Source: Schizochytrium sp. TIO01
Taxonomy: Eukaryota; Sar; Bigyra; Thraustochytrida; Thraustochytriidae
Reading direction: 5' to 3'
DNA: 64,000 nt
Assembly: GCA_004764695.1 (NCBI GenBank)
Contig: SMSO01000006.1
Span: 414,859 to 478,858, forward strand
A program made the translations under genes and the position numbers. A model generated the notes under the pieces. The model had not been told where the DNA came from and searched no databases. It worked only from the letters and a program-made list of their open reading frames with translations. Positions 44,792-58,320 of the stretch are shown here, in pieces; within the stretch, counting starts at the first letter, position 1, and every line of letters starts with the position of its first letter.

Positions 44792-46703
44792 ATGCCGCCT
44801 TGACATTATTGAAATAAAGGTACAATTTTAAATATGCTCATCTGTTGCATTAGTAAAATATTACCGCATCTCTTCTATTTCTTTTTCTTAAAAAGTAATC
44901 TCAATTCAGAGCTTTGCTCTGAATCCACTTTATTCCGCAAGGCGCTTCAGCTTCGTCACAGAAGGATATGTCTGTGGTCAAAGTAAAATTTAGAATTATG
45001 AGATGGGTTTCCGCTTTGTATGGTGATGTCGTCTCGTATTGATGTCTTTCTGAGCATTTCTAGAAGCTTGCAGTAGAAATGGCGCAACATGTAGATCTCA
45101 AACTTGTCCAGTGCTGCTATTATTGCAGATTTGCTGAAAGGAAACTCTCCTAACAAGAGAGAGTTCGACTGAGAGGACGCTCGGAATGTATGAAGACTTA
45201 AACATGGCATTGTATGGTTAGGCCTATCAAGTTGCGATCTCCTGAGCTTGGCGATAGACACAGAGGTGGACTGATTCGATTCATCTTGCAAATGAGCGAC
45301 TAACGCAGATTTTGTTTGTATTATACCCTTTCCAAAGGGTCAAAAACTTCGTTCCCTCAACCACCAATTCAATTCAGGTTTCACATTACACATCTGTTCA
45401 ATCATATGCAGTCAAACGTTACCTCTCAAGTGCTCTTGGCTTTTGTATCTGTGCTGAAAGATGATTCTGGTCAGCTTGAATTTGACTGTAAAAATGAAGT
45501 CAAAGATCTTAATGAGGGCTTTAAGAGGATCGATTTAAGAGGTAGCGAACTGGTGTCCTAGAAAATAAATTCCAGGGCAGATGGATTCATGTAGTAATTA
45601 AGGAGACCAAGACATTCTTGAACAGTGTTAGAAATAATTGATGGAGTTAAGTTAATTCAACCCCTTCAGCCATCGATTCAAGTTATACCATACTTGGATG
45701 TAAATAATGTGTAGTCACACTTTTGGTTCTTGGCAGCCACATGAATCTGGCTGGCTGCTCTTGCTCTATTGTAAGCCCTATGTCTACGAGGGGCTTCACA
45801 AAGAGACACCAAGAACTCTAGCAATGCCTTGCCCGTTAGTTCCTTCGATTAGAGATCTCAGCAATCTGATAGACTAGTTCATATCATATACATTGGATTC
45901 CTAGCAGTTTAGGCTCATAACAGTGTGCCAAGAGGCTGCAGCAGTATCTCGCTCATATAGCCCTTCGAGCTGCGGCATATTGCTAGCCCGGATATTGTGT
46001 CGCATGAGGCGATTGCGTATCTGGATACTCAATACTTCTAAGAAAATATGACAAAAAATCTACAATAGATGTAATTTAGCGCACTACTTTGGGGTCGTTT
46101 CGTGGTGTATCATACCGCAATAAAACAAACATTGGCAACCTATTGGTCATAATTCTCTGATTCCGGACAAGTCTTTACGTGTTCTCGAACGATGGATAAA
46201 AGCTTGTTGGTCATCAAAGTGAAGGAATGTCTGGATGTCCAAAAATACACTTGATTACAGCGTCGATCTGCATAAATTGGAAGTTACAATAAACAGCGTT
46301 GTTTAAAAAAATCGAAATAAAGGGAAAACAACCGAGCACACAATTTAAAGTATATACTATGAATGTTGATTGATTCATATGTAAATTGAGAATCTTTCTC
46401 AACCTCAGCTACCGGCGGGCATAATTCTTGCCTTGTCTAATAATAGAAGTTTCCATCATAGAGTAAATCATTTCAGTGTCTCTCAGGGATGTGCACTCAA
46501 ATCAAATGTATTCATATCTGAATCACCAAAGCATGGTTAGAAGTTTTAAAAGACTGACAAGTAATTTATTCTTTCTCTATGACAGTAAAATTGGAATTCT
46601 CGACTTGTATACGAAAGCCAGAGGAACGAGTAATTTCATATATTTTCAAGAGACGATAGCATTTTAGGATGTCAAATATAATAAGGAAAATAACAATTAA
46701 GTT
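44792..46703. other. Intergenic region with repeat copy B
   Basis: About 1.9 kb between the ends of the CSN6 and MYB genes. Apart from the dispersed repeat copy at 45437-45863 I see no gene; the rest is AT-rich. Confidence 0.5.
45437..45863. repeat. Dispersed repeat, copy B (inverted relative to copy A)
   Basis: About 427 bp, homologous in reverse complement to 39777-40195. The plus strand is open over 45316-45561 and includes KDDSGQLEFDCKNEVKDLNE, which overlaps the repeat, but stops follow within the homologous part. Confidence 0.75.
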
Positions 46704-49235
46704 TTACAAGAGATGCGCTACAGACATATTTGTGTCAACGGAGCCGCTGTTGCTGCGGCGGCCCTGCTGCTGTTGCTGTTGTTGTTGCTGCTGAAGGGAC
46801 ATGTTTCCAGGGTTGCTGCGAAAGGACTCCGCCGCGAGTCGAATAGCTTGTTGCAAACCGGCAGAGGACGATGTGCCATAAGAAGGTGCTGTCTCTTGTT
46901 GTGCCTGCTGTTGCAAGTGTTGTAAATTAGACAGACCGAGCAAGTGGTTACCTCCACCAATAGGCATACCACGCATGTTACCAGGACTATTCTGCAAGCT
47001 AGAGCTGTTAACACCGTTTCCTGCACTTCCGCTACTACTACTACTGCTGCTGCTGCTACGGCCCATCGCGTTGCCCATAGCATTGTTGGCTGAAGAGGAG
47101 AGTAAACTCGCCAACGCAGCCTGGGAAAGCCCGCCATGGTTTCCAGCATGCTGGTTACTCATAAGCCCTGCAGATTGTTGCTGTTGTTGAATGAGGCTGG
47201 CAAACTGAGCAAGATTAGGTAGCTGTTGCTGCTGAAGCCCCGGGTAGCCACCTAGACCTCCTTGCATATTTCTTGCGTTCATGTTGCCAAGGTTTTGCAT
47301 TTCTGATAGCATCGCTTGCTGTTGCTGTTGTTGTGTTGGTTCAACGCTCCAGATGCTGCTGCTGCAGCTAAGGCTTGAGGAGGGAGAAGTTTTAGTAAGT
47401 CTAATGCAGACATATTTGCCAAGGTAAAGTTAGCAGCGTTGTTTGCACTTCCTACATTTTGGAGCGATGGAGGAGAGTTGGCAGACATGCTGTTCAGATT
47501 CATGTTTTGTTGTTGTTGCTGTTGCTGTAGCCAGTTCAAATGTGGCATCATGCCAAGTAGTGCAGCAGAGGGTTGGTTGGGGTGTTGTTGCGGCATGCCA
47601 GGAATACTGTGCAACGGATTGCCCTGGCCCTGCATACCAGGGAGACCAGGCAGCCTCGAGAGCTCCGAAAGAAACTGCGATTCCATTGCATTGGCACCTT
47701 GACGAAGACGCTTGATTTCGCCACCCTTATGTGACTCTTCATTGCTTCCTGTACTGTGACCGTCCTCGCTCGAGGGTCCAGAGCCATCACGACCCATGAT
47801 GCCCGACGAGAGTCGCTTGCGGGATCCCTTCATTCCTGCCGCGTTTGAGAGTGCGTCTAGGTCACCCTCCTGCAGCTGCCGAGGCAGCAGCAGCCTTGGG
47901 ACGGCAAAGGCTAAGGACATAAAGCGTGAGATCTTCATGGCGCTTGTCCACAAGAACCTGCTCGGGCATGCCAGGGTTGGGAGGCTTACGGGCGCCACCC
48001 TCGGCAAGAAGCTGGAAGCGGTTGCGCACGGCGTTGCGGGTTCTGTTGCCAAGTTTCTCGGCAATGTATTCCCAGTTGGGGCCAACAAAACGATGCAAGT
48101 GAATAAGTTGCTCGTCCTCTTGTGGCGTCCAAAGACGTCGTGCCGCGCGAAGAATAGATTTGAAGCGGATCTTTACATTATCACCAGTACGACCTGGGAT
48201 TTGGCGCGCAATGAGAGACCAATGGTTGCCATATCGGCGCTGCGTTTGTAATAGGCGAACATCTTCGTCGAGGGTCCAGGCCTCACGCTTAATTGTCGGG
48301 CATAGGTTATAGCACCAACGCTCACGACACTGCTTGGCGCTGCGTCCAGGAATGTGTGCCGCAATATCTGACCAAGAGCCCTCGAGAATACTTTGGCCAT
48401 TCTCCGCCACCTTGACGTTGAAATCTTTGAGAGTCTCCCGCAAGAGCGCATCTTCGTCGGCACTCCATGTGAGTTTGCGCCGGCCCTTTTCCTTCTTCTT
48501 TCTGCCTTGTGGCTTGCCGCCTGGCGTTTCCTCGTCCTCGTCAAGCTTGCCAGCTCCGGCCGGATTGCCTTCTTCGTCATCTTCGTCCTCGTCCTCGTCA
48601 TCTTCGTCCTCCTCATACTCTTCGTCATCATCATCGTCATCGTTAGGATGTGAAGACTTATTGCTTTTGTTAGTACCATTGGGTTGCTGGCGGTTTTGGA
48701 GTTTGGCAGCTGCTGTGGCATTGGAAGCAACGCCCGAATTTGCCTCCATTTTCATATCGTTAGAAGCCTCATGCTTGATTCTCTCGTCCTTGGTCTTCTC
48801 TTTCTCATTCTCGTTTTCGCTGCTGCTTCTACTGCTGCTGCTACTGTTACTACTACTTATACTACTTGTGCGGGTTTGTGCGTTGGTGGGGAGTTTGCGT
48901 TTCTTCTGGCCCGAGCTCATTGGTTGATTTTTGGTTTCTTGCTTAAAGTTGTTTGCGCTGCCAAAGTTAGGTCCAACTGGAGGAGCTGGTGGTGCCCCTG
49001 ATGGTGCGAGTGGGCCTGCCCTTGGGGAAGAAGCTTTCTTTGCAGCCGCGAGTGCTGCTGCGGCTGCTGTGGCTCCTACGCTAGTATTTGGCGCACTGCC
49101 AGTGTGTTGCGCTCCAGGTTCTCCCTTCATTCCTGGCATTGCATTGTGCTGGCCAGTTACCCCACTTTTAGCACGTGCCGCGGCGTCGCTGAGCGCTTTC
49201 ATAAAGGCCGCGTTATGCTGGTAGTTGGGGTCCAT
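46704..49235 (-). CDS. Three-repeat MYB transcription factor with polyQ C-terminus (frame-split)
   Basis: Start ATG 49235 (MDPNYQHN). The first part (49235-47862) is one frame: Ala/Ser-rich N-terminus, an acidic Asp/Glu run (about 198-222), a basic GRKKKEKGRRK stretch, then three MYB/SANT repeats. R1 is at about 254-314 with an insertion of about 10 residues, R2 at 317-361 and R3 at 365-410, each with its tryptophans and PGR or GNR turn (IPGRSAKQCRERW, IPGRTGDNVKIRF, LGNRTRNAVRNRF). This matches the c-Myb/3R-MYB class, nuclear regulators often tied to cell-cycle genes. That frame meets TGA at 47864-47862. Coding character then continues in the next frame (about 47861-47335, KGSRKRLSSG onward, polyQ) and returns to the first frame (about 47333-46704, polyQ, ending VAHLL). 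One extra and one missing base would restore a single frame of about 843 codons. A sequencing or assembly error, an intron at the first site, or real decay are the alternatives. Confidence 0.8.
47325..47340 (-). other. Second frame change in the MYB gene
   Basis: The sense sequence ACCAACACAACAACAGCAAC lies in a CAA/CAG glutamine tract. One extra A after the first CAACA would give a clean polyQ run leading into AMLSEMQNLGNM, whereas the given sequence turns the tract into NQHNNSNSK. Confidence 0.65.
47862..47868 (-). other. First frame change in the MYB gene
   Basis: In the sense direction the sequence reads GCAGGAGGGTGACCTAGAC. As written, the first frame ends AAAGG-stop. One G fewer in the GGG run would continue as GGDLDALSNAAG. 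An alternative is a 79 nt intron from GTAAGC (47989) to CCTTAG (47911), which also enters the second frame. Confidence 0.6.
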
Positions 49236-51267
49236 GAGGAAGTGGAGGTAAGAAGAAGGCGTCGTTTTTCCTGGCCCTTGCCGGCCGGCTTCCTGTTTAT
49301 TATCGCTGCCCTTTTCCTTCTCCGTGGCGTCCGCGAACAGTATTCCCCTGCTGTTCGCTTGTGCGCGCGCCACGCCGCGAAAACTGGGTCCCTTTGTCGC
49401 GGGAATCCTGTGCCTGCCAAAACTGACCGGTTCGACTCTTGCCTGAACGGGGACCACTCTGGTCACAAGTACACACCTGTCACTTGAATCCCGTTCCGGG
49501 AATATCTCGGGCTCACGGCCGCTCCTTCCTTTCTCCTATATAAGAAAGACGGAAAGAGGGGGATGAAAGAAAGCAAAAGCTCTCGTAGAGAATCAAAGCT
49601 ACTGCGCTTTCGGTGGGCTGATCGGCGAGTACGCGCGTGCGCTGCAGGGGCTGTCTGTGGCAGGCTCTGCTGTCTTGGTGACGAATGAACGAGTGCGCCG
49701 CTGGAGATGGGCCCTAGGGAGTAGGGTAATTTGGTACGGAAAGAAGTGAGTGAAACGAGGTGGGTGCGTTCTCCTCAATCAGTGATTGGTTCACTTTTCA
49801 CTTCAGAGAAGAAGAAGAAGCACGCAACGATGCGACACAAGAGGTTCTTCGAAGCTAGCACCAGCGGAGCAGACGGAACAGACACGGAGGATCAACAACC
49901 AACCTCTTCGCTGCTGGCTGCTCTGTGCCAATGTGTCTTTCTGTCTTTAGTTCACCACCCTTCTCTAGCGTAGTGGGACTCTCTGCTGCCGCACTCCTTT
50001 CTCACCTTCGATTCCTTGTTCCTCCGTTGAGGTACTGATGAGCGTGCGAAAGTAACAATGAAAGGACGAGTGAAGGAATGAATGGGTAATGAATGCACCG
50101 CAACGATTGCTTGGGGCCCTGCTTTATCCTCGTCCTGTCGAGTCGATGGGCTGAGGCGGTCCTGAGGAGAGGTCGGGGACAAGCAGCTGGTCGACTATAT
50201 GTTTGTTCTTATCTGTCTATCTGTGTATCTCTGAGTTTCTTAGTTTCTTTTCTTAGTTTCTTTTCTTTTTCTGTCTGTCTGTCTGTCGCTCGCTTGTTAG
50301 TCAGTCAGCCCTAAAGAGTGAAGAAAGAACGGTCGCCAAAATAGAAAACGACAAGAGAACGAAAGGAAAAACAAAAAAAAGAAAGAAATGAAAAAAGAAG
50401 GAGTATCAGGCCGACACCGCCCCCTTTTTCTGCTTCTCTCTCTGTCTTCTTCGCGACTAAGATGCAGCGTCGGTTGCGGACTCGCTGCGATGCGTCCCCT
50501 TGCGCTGCCTTTGTACCTAGCTAAGCGTTTTAGCTTTAGGCTTAAGGGGGGAAAGTACAGACAGAAGAAAGAAAGAAAATCAGTCGGTCAGTCAAACAAT
50601 CGATTCGTCTTTGTCGATTGCTTGAGCGGGCTGGGGCTGCGAAAGGCGAAGAAGCAACCGCGGCGGTGTCTTGTTTGATCCCGGCTACACGGCTGGCTGC
50701 CTGTCTGTCTTCCTCTCTTTTGTTCGGTCGGGCCCCTGTCTCTGTGGGCTCTTCACTTCGCAGAAGTTTGTTCGATTGGAGGTACGTCTACTGATGTCTC
50801 AAATGGTTGATTTGATTGATTCGAGTGCTAGTAGTTTGCTCCACTCTGCAGCTTCTGCTTGTGTCGGATGGTATGTATGTATGCTGCGTGTTCTTCCCCG
50901 CTCTTCTGCACTCCTCTGTGCTCCACGGTTGGTCTTGCGTATATGCCCTTAGCCAGAAGGTCTGGTCTCGAGTAAAGTCTTGAGGCGTGCTGTACAGCGA
51001 TCGATCCCTTGAAAGAACTAGAGAACAAATGAACGAAAGAACGAATTGTAAATAAGAAACAATCAATCAATCAATCAAACAAACGCGTAAAAAGAAATCT
51101 TTGCGTAAGGTTCTCACTTCTGCGTCGTCCTGCGTCAAGAGATGCAATAGGGCCAATATAATATAACCTGTCTACTGTCTATTTGTCAAGCATGGAGTCA
51201 TGAGTTTCGTTCGTGTGTCAGTCATTTGTTTAATTAAAATCAGTATTCATGAGCATCTAAATATACG

Positions 51268-51279
51268 CCCCCCCCCCCC
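51268..51279. repeat. Homopolymer run of 12 C
   Basis: Twelve consecutive C on the plus strand in otherwise mixed sequence. Confidence 0.9.
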
Positions 51280-53629
51280 GTCCCCTCTGCAACCTCAGCC
51301 TCCCCCTTTCGCCAGACACCCGCCCGTGCTTCAACTGCCGCCTGGCTCAGTCCTCCAACTGCTCTACGGTCTTGCGCCGCCGCCACGCGAGTCTATCCAG
51401 GAAATCAATCAATCAATCAATCAATCAATAAGTGCGTGAGCGCGCTTTTGCCGTCTCCACGACGATTTAGCTAGCATCCACCCCTCGTTTCTTAAGAAAT
51501 AAAAGTTCTTTTTGTTTATTTCCAACGAAACTTGCGCCATTACCAAAACCCGCGTCATCAGCACGCTTAAAAGAATGAACAAATCAGCAGCAACGCGAAT
51601 AAACAACAACAACAAGCCCATCCATCCATCCATCAACCAGAGCAAGAGGGCAGCAAAACCGGCACCCTCAATTCTGCCAAACGGTGTCAGTTTGTTTGTT
51701 TGTTTGTTTGTCTGTCCCTTCACGAGGTCCGCTGACTGCCAGCAAGCAGCGGGTCCGCGTGAGTGAGCGGTTCAAGCTCGCTGTAGCGACGGGTTCACAT
51801 TCACATAGCCTTTTCACAGCTAACGAACCGGCCATGTTCGTTCTGGTTTCTGCTACTTTCATGCTCTCTCGCGGACAGCGATGCTCATCTCAAGCGAGGA
51901 GCTAGCTAGGCTTCCGGGATCGACGTCCTCATCGTTCGCGACCTCGAATGCTCGTTCTGCAGGAATGTAGGTGGATAGATATATAAATATATAAATAGAT
52001 TGGGCACGCCGACGACGACCGCCACCTTCTTCGTTCATGAACCGAGGGCGCGGCGTAGCGAGAAACAAGCAAGTTTTAACCCATCCGCCAAAGCACTAAC
52101 TTAGCTTCGCTCGACCTGGAGACAGGCGGAGCGGAGCCTCTGTTGAGTAACGGCATCTGCGTCGCCGGAACGGCGAGAACCAAGCAGCAGATTCCCCCGG
52201 GCCATAGTAGAACGAGCGCGGACAGGCAGACATGCAGACAGACGTACAGCCAATTGGCCGCTGCCATGCGATACGCATGCGAGAACTCGAGGGCCCCAGC
52301 AACGCGCTTTAGCGCTACGCGTGCTTCAAGGCACTCAAACATCTGCATCGTCCAAGGCCACCACCAAGGTGGCGATGACCTTGCTTGCGCCAACTTCCTC
52401 ATCGCATTCGAGCTTCCGGCTGGTGTACTCCATGCCGGACCCGGGCGAATCTGATTCGTCCAGCTACTGAGCACAGCATTTGGAAAGAAACCAAGCTTAG
52501 CCGCCCACACACCATCTCTCGCCAGCTCTCGGGTCTTCGCAGCTAGCTTACTTGCTTACGCGCTCTCCGCCACCGCCTGCCCAAGAACCTCTTGTCTTTG
52601 TCTTTGTCTTCGTCTTCGTTCGAGGCGGCGGATTCCTTTCTGTGGTGAGAACACCACAGAAGTAAGTGGTCACCTCTTTGCCGTCGAATGAGCTATATAG
52701 AATGCGCGGGCGCAAAGTTGCGAGCGAAGGCAAAGCTGCCTGCATTCATCATCGCTCGCTCGCACGCGCACACGGTTCGAGTTCGGTTTCCTGTGCTCTC
52801 TGGAGCAAGCTAGCTAGCTAGCTAGCTTGCTTTTTGGCAGCAGCTTGCGAGGAGACTTTTCTGTAGCGAAAGCGGATGTTGCAAATGAATTGAGGACCAA
52901 CAGAGAAGGGAACATAAGAGCATTCAGAGGTGGGGTGATGTAATGTAATGTGCTGCGATGCGATGTGGTGCTTCTGTGGTGGGTGGCATTGTCTGTGTGT
53001 CTGATACGCGAGGCATGGCCTTGCATAGCTTTGATTGCATTGATTGCAAGCTGGCTGCTGAGACTAGAGAACGGGCACTTGGCAGAGGACCGCTCGTTTG
53101 TTCTTGACACTGCTTTCGCAACTTTCCGACGCCTGGGCGAGCGGGCAAACTGCGAGATGGGTAGATACAAGGCACGCGGGCGGAGCATTGCGGTTGGAGG
53201 TAGCGCGCGTTTATTTATTTGTTTGCTGATCTTGGTTTATTCCTGAGCGGAATTCAAGAGACGCAGCAAACAAATTAAACATGCTCAGCCAGCGTACATG
53301 ATACTCGAACGGAGTGGTGCTCAGAGTGCAAGGCAGAACTCCGATTCAACGCAGAGCTTGGTCTCTCTTCTCTCTTTCTCCTCATGTAGTCAATTGAAGT
53401 TCCTGGCGACCTTGAAAATCGGGGTTTCAGGCCGCTACGACAAAACCTGTTTGCTGACAAAAATAAGTCCCTTCCTCCACATCTCTCTCTCTCTCCCCCC
53501 CTGTCCAGCGCCTCCCATACTTGTCTTTGCCGAATTTGGTGCCGTTTATGATCAGATCTCCTGACGTGCGGAGTTTTTCCCGCCTCTCGACACTCTGGCT
53601 CATGTTGTATTAGAATTAAAACTCACCTT

Positions 53630-53668
53630 GAATGAATGAATGAATGAACGAATGAATGAATGAGCGAA
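53630..53668. repeat. (AATG)n microsatellite
   Basis: AATG units with occasional AACG and AGCG variants. Confidence 0.85.
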
Positions 53669-54438
53669 CGAAATCAATATCGTCTGCGTCCGCGCGAACG
53701 ATCGATATTTACACAGGTAGCTAGCTCTCAGTGCAGTGCACCTGACTTTAGTCCCAAGTCAAGCTGGCGCTGGAAATGTACAGAGGTCTGTATGAAGCGA
53801 ACGGCGAAGATGGGTCAAATGAAGTGACGAATGAATCGATTGCCCGATCACTCGCTTACTCTGAGTCGATATACATGCACAAGAGACCGACGAAGTTGTT
53901 CGTCCTCCTCGCAGCAGAGCGCCCGGCCCACGCGAGTCTTCTCCTGCGCTTGATTTTTGCTTTCCCAAGTAGGCCAGCCAACTAATTTGCAATCAGTTTG
54001 CCTGCAATCTCCTCCTGCTTATCCCCTATTAATTAACTAATTGACACGACCAGGATTACAATGAACCAAAGCAATACCTCGCTCCAGAGCTAGACTTGGA
54101 CCGAGGAGCAAACAGGGCGAGGCTGCTGAGGCCTCTGTGTCTCCTCCTTCTCCGGGTGGCTTGCGCCACGCTTGCAAGACTCGCTCTTGCGCAGTAGTCT
54201 TCGCCTCTCCAGAGCTGGCTGCTGCTTGCTGCCTTCTTCTCTGCTGCCTGGTTCTTCAAGGCCGAGCTGCCTTTGCTGCTTCCACGGTTTTTGCCACAAG
54301 GTTTTGGAGCAGCTGCCTGCTGCTGCTGCTGTCTGTCTGTCTGTACGGCCGCCTCGTCGCTGCCCGGGTCGGCGGAGCCTTCCGCTCGCTTGGGCTTTGC
54401 TTTCTCTGGTTTGCCTGAGCTCTCGCTTGCTCGAGCTT

Positions 54439-54486
54439 CGTTTGTTTGTTTGTTTGTTTGTTTGATTGTTTGATTGTTTGTTTGTT
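54439..54486. repeat. (TTTG)n microsatellite
   Basis: TTTG units with two ATTG variants near the end. Confidence 0.9.
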
Positions 54487-56136
54487 GCCTGTTCCCTGTT
54501 CGACAACAGGATGATCGAAGTTTGCTGATTGATTCTGTTTTTGCTCGGCTTGATTTCTGTTCTTGTTACCTCGAGTCTCGTTGGCTCAAAAGAGTTTTTC
54601 TTTGTTTCCCTGCTTGGCTCTCTTGTTTCATTTCACAGCTTCTTTTTTGCTTGCTTTCTTCTATGTTGTTTCTCTTCAAAGGAAATATTGATCATAATAA
54701 CAATAATAATTATTATAATTATTAAATTTTACTTTAATTTAAGAAGAGGTTGTTCATGGCTCGACGCTTTGTTTTTGGAAATCAGCAAAACAGAGAAGAA
54801 AAGAAGCAGCAGGGAAAAAGAAAGAAACCTGACTTTTAAATAATATAAATGTAAGAAACGACTGAACTATTTATTTTAACATTTTCAAAGTAAAAGCATT
54901 TATAATTTTCTTTAATAGCAGGTTGAAGGAAAGACACGGGTCTATGAACAGGAAAAAAAAAAGAAGTTAGCGAACAAAATATTCTTTTTAAAAATACAAA
55001 CTAATTAATTTTCAAATAAAAGTGGGGAGGGGGTCAACAATTGAGATTTGGGCTTTTGTAAGCATAATATCTGATTCGAGGCAGTCCTTGATAACAATTT
55101 TATGATTGAAATGTGGTTGTGTAAAATTTATCGCGTTGTTTCTGGCGGTATCTAAAAGGAACCGTGAGACTTCTTCTTCAATTTTTGTCCTTTTATATTT
55201 AGTTTTGAGCATAGTTTGGTGAGAAAAACGATAAACAGGACAGCATTTGATAGTGAATTTTTAAAAGTCTTCTCGTAATGATAATGCAATCCTCATTCCC
55301 GAAGCAGTTGTAAGCTCGTCATCGTAAGTCCGTGCGATGAGTTGGAAATGTTTGTTTCTCCATTAGTTTCTTTCTGCTGGTCTGCTTATGAGAATAGCTC
55401 CTCTAAAGCCAGCAGGGAAGTGGCATTCTAGCTGGAGCAAAGGACGCGGCCAGTTACAACAAGCTGGGGCCATTATCGCAGTAATGGATCTTTAACGAAA
55501 CTGAGGGGAAGGTGAGATAAATGGAATAAATAAAACGTGCATCGAAAACTAGAATAAGAAAGAAAGAAAAACAGATGACCTAATTAGTTAATTCATTTTG
55601 AAAGTTTGTGTCCCAAAAAAGTTTACACTTATCGAGCAAAAAAGGCTTTTTTTTAAAAATTTGTTTTCAAAGAGTTCTGTTCAAATATTGTTATGTTTTA
55701 AATTAAAAAGGAAAAAGCAGAATCGAACGTCAATAACTTAAAAAAGAAAAAGATAAAAGTTTAATCCAAGTTAAAACAAGTTTTAAAGGTCGATGATTTC
55801 TCTCAACTATTTTCTTTTTAATGTAAAATATAATTTTCGCAAGATGGCGCATCTTTTCCATTTAAGTTAATAAAATTATATTTCGCATGGCGGAGGGCGG
55901 TCTCGAGTCAGTGCCTTTTTATTTCATCGATCTGTCTTGTTCTTATTCATCCTTCGTCCTCTTTCTTCTTTACAGAATGCGTCTGCTTTATCGAGAAAGT
56001 AAAAAAACAAAAAAACCATGTTCTAATGATGAGGCGTTCGTTGACCGAAAAGCTGATATTATTCCTGAATTGGAGAAAGTAGACTAAGCGACTGCAAAGT
56101 CAATTACACGTGCCCAGAACAAACAAAATAAGCTTC

Positions 56137-56167
<31 letters not shown>

Positions 56168-56172
56168 CTTCT
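56137..56172. repeat. (CTT)n trinucleotide repeat
   Basis: About 12 perfect CTT units, outside any recognised gene. Confidence 0.9.
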
Positions 56173-56865
56173 CCTGCTAGCGCCTCTTCACACCTGCCGT
56201 AATGCAGAGAAGCGGACTCCGCCAACGTTCAACTGCCTGCGCGCATGATCCTATGCGACGCTCAAAGGAGAGTTTTTGTGGTGAAATGTATACGTAGATG
56301 TCCTTCTTCGACTTTAAGACCATGTAGATCTGAAAAACCTTTCCTTGTCCATTCAGCCCGCACGCAAATAATGGCATAAACACCGGCAAGTAAGGCATTT
56401 AACAGTATCTGAAATTGATGATAATAGTTATTTCGTCCCCTTCTTCTTTTCTATCTCTGGGTGTCCGTCAAAAGGGGTCATTATAACTTTCTTTGGCGAA
56501 CTCGCCAAATCTCGCTCGCTCATTAGCAGCGAAGTATATGTATCTGCTCATGCTCTTGGTTCTTCTCTTCTTTTCTTGCCGGGTAGAACTCAACAGCACT
56601 GACGTTGTGACGGGCAGACAGTACGTACATGCATATTCCTATGTTCGTTCCAAGTGAGCCGAAAAAGTGATTTGGCGAATGTCGCAAAGCGTTAAGATGA
56701 ATTGTAATTGCACTGTATAGATTAGTGCCTAGTAGCATAAGTGTAAGCATGTGGTATTACGCACTGGCAGCTAACTGTAGCTATACTATCCCTTCTTTGT
56801 CATAAACTTACATAGACTTGGTTATGTTTTCTTGGGAGCGAAGGAGTCTGAAGAAGCTGGTTGCA

Positions 56866-57056
<191 letters not shown>

Positions 57057-58136
57057 TGCAATAGAAAACGATTGATTGCTACTGTTGATATTGCCGACAG
57101 TGTGTGATTTATGGATGGGTCATTCTCTCGATCCCCCTTTCGCCAACCTTGAACCTGCTCAATATAGCAGAATAAGAATATAATCCAGCAAGTGACAGTA
57201 GAAGCCACCTATTATGATGCTTGAGAGACATAAATATGACGCACTTTTGATCTGTTCAAGCAACCCAACGGAGCATTTCTTTATTACCAATTGAAAAGAA
57301 CCCACTAGTCCCAGTCTGCTGGTAATGCCATCCTCCCAGCAAAGCTTTTTTATAATTTAACTTTAAAAAAGAAGTATACATATATATATATAATTGAAAG
57401 AGAAAAGAAAGTGAATTATTTCAAAGTTGGTCTGCCGTGCGCGAGCCCGTTTCAAAACTGGCAGTTTCGAGCCTCTCTTCGTCTCATCGAAATCACTTCT
57501 GATTTTTCTCGAGCTACAGAAGTGCAGCAATTGGCAGCCCGCCGTTCCTAGGTACCTACTATGCAGTGTCTTGATCATTTTCTTTAGTACCAGCTCTGGT
57601 CTTATGACTTACTTTCAGCACACTCACTCAATACTGCCCTTAAGGAAAGAGAGTGGAGTGCTGCTTTCGTTCCAACATTTCTTTCATGTAGTCTCCAAAG
57701 TCCTTTCGAGAGCTTCCTTTTAATGATAAAAAGCTATACAAAACAAACAAAATGATCCATTTATTTTCCCGCAGCGGACAGACATTACACCATATTTTCT
57801 GTTGCCCGATGTAGTGTGAGCTCCAACAGAAAGACGAAAGAGAGAAAAAACGCTGACTTTACAAAAATAATGAAAAGTAAAGAAAAGAAAAACTTTCAAA
57901 ATTTGGTACAAAAAGTCATTTCGGAAAAAGGTCTGGCGCAAGAAACATCAAAGAAAGACTCGGCTGGTCGCGTGGAGTGCCACACAGGTTGCAGCGAGCT
58001 TCGAGAGGTTCATGGCAGGTGTGCGCCGCTATGGATCGAATATGCGGCTCTAGAGATCACGATCCACGGCATCTCTTGCTGGCGTGTGGTATGAGCTAAC
58101 TTTGACTTGCTTGAATCGTCTGATTGATTCGCTGGG

Positions 58137-58184
58137 TCATTCATTCATTCATTCATTCATTCATTCATTCATTCATTCATTCAT
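58137..58184. repeat. (CATT)n microsatellite
   Basis: Twelve perfect TCAT/CATT units. Confidence 0.95.
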
Positions 58185-58290
58185 CCCTCCTCCTCCTCCT
58201 CCTCGTAGACTTGAACAAGCAGCATGATCACGAGATCGCCACTGCTGGCATGAATGAACTGCTCAAGTTGTCAAGTACCGGGCTGAAGTG

Positions 58291-58320
58291 ATCAATCAAT
58301 CAATCAATCAATCAATCAAT
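58291..58320. repeat. (AATC)n microsatellite
   Basis: About seven perfect ATCA/AATC units. Confidence 0.92.

Noticed and set aside
45316-45561. 81-codon open frame as a separate small gene
   Set aside because: Its 3' half lies in a dispersed repeat whose other copy is broken by stops, so it is more likely element debris.
47862-47895. A 30 nt intron (GTGACC...GGCAG) to explain the MYB stop codon
   Set aside because: Removing it does not lead into the second coding frame, and it would be far shorter than the other introns here (109, 252 and 532 nt).
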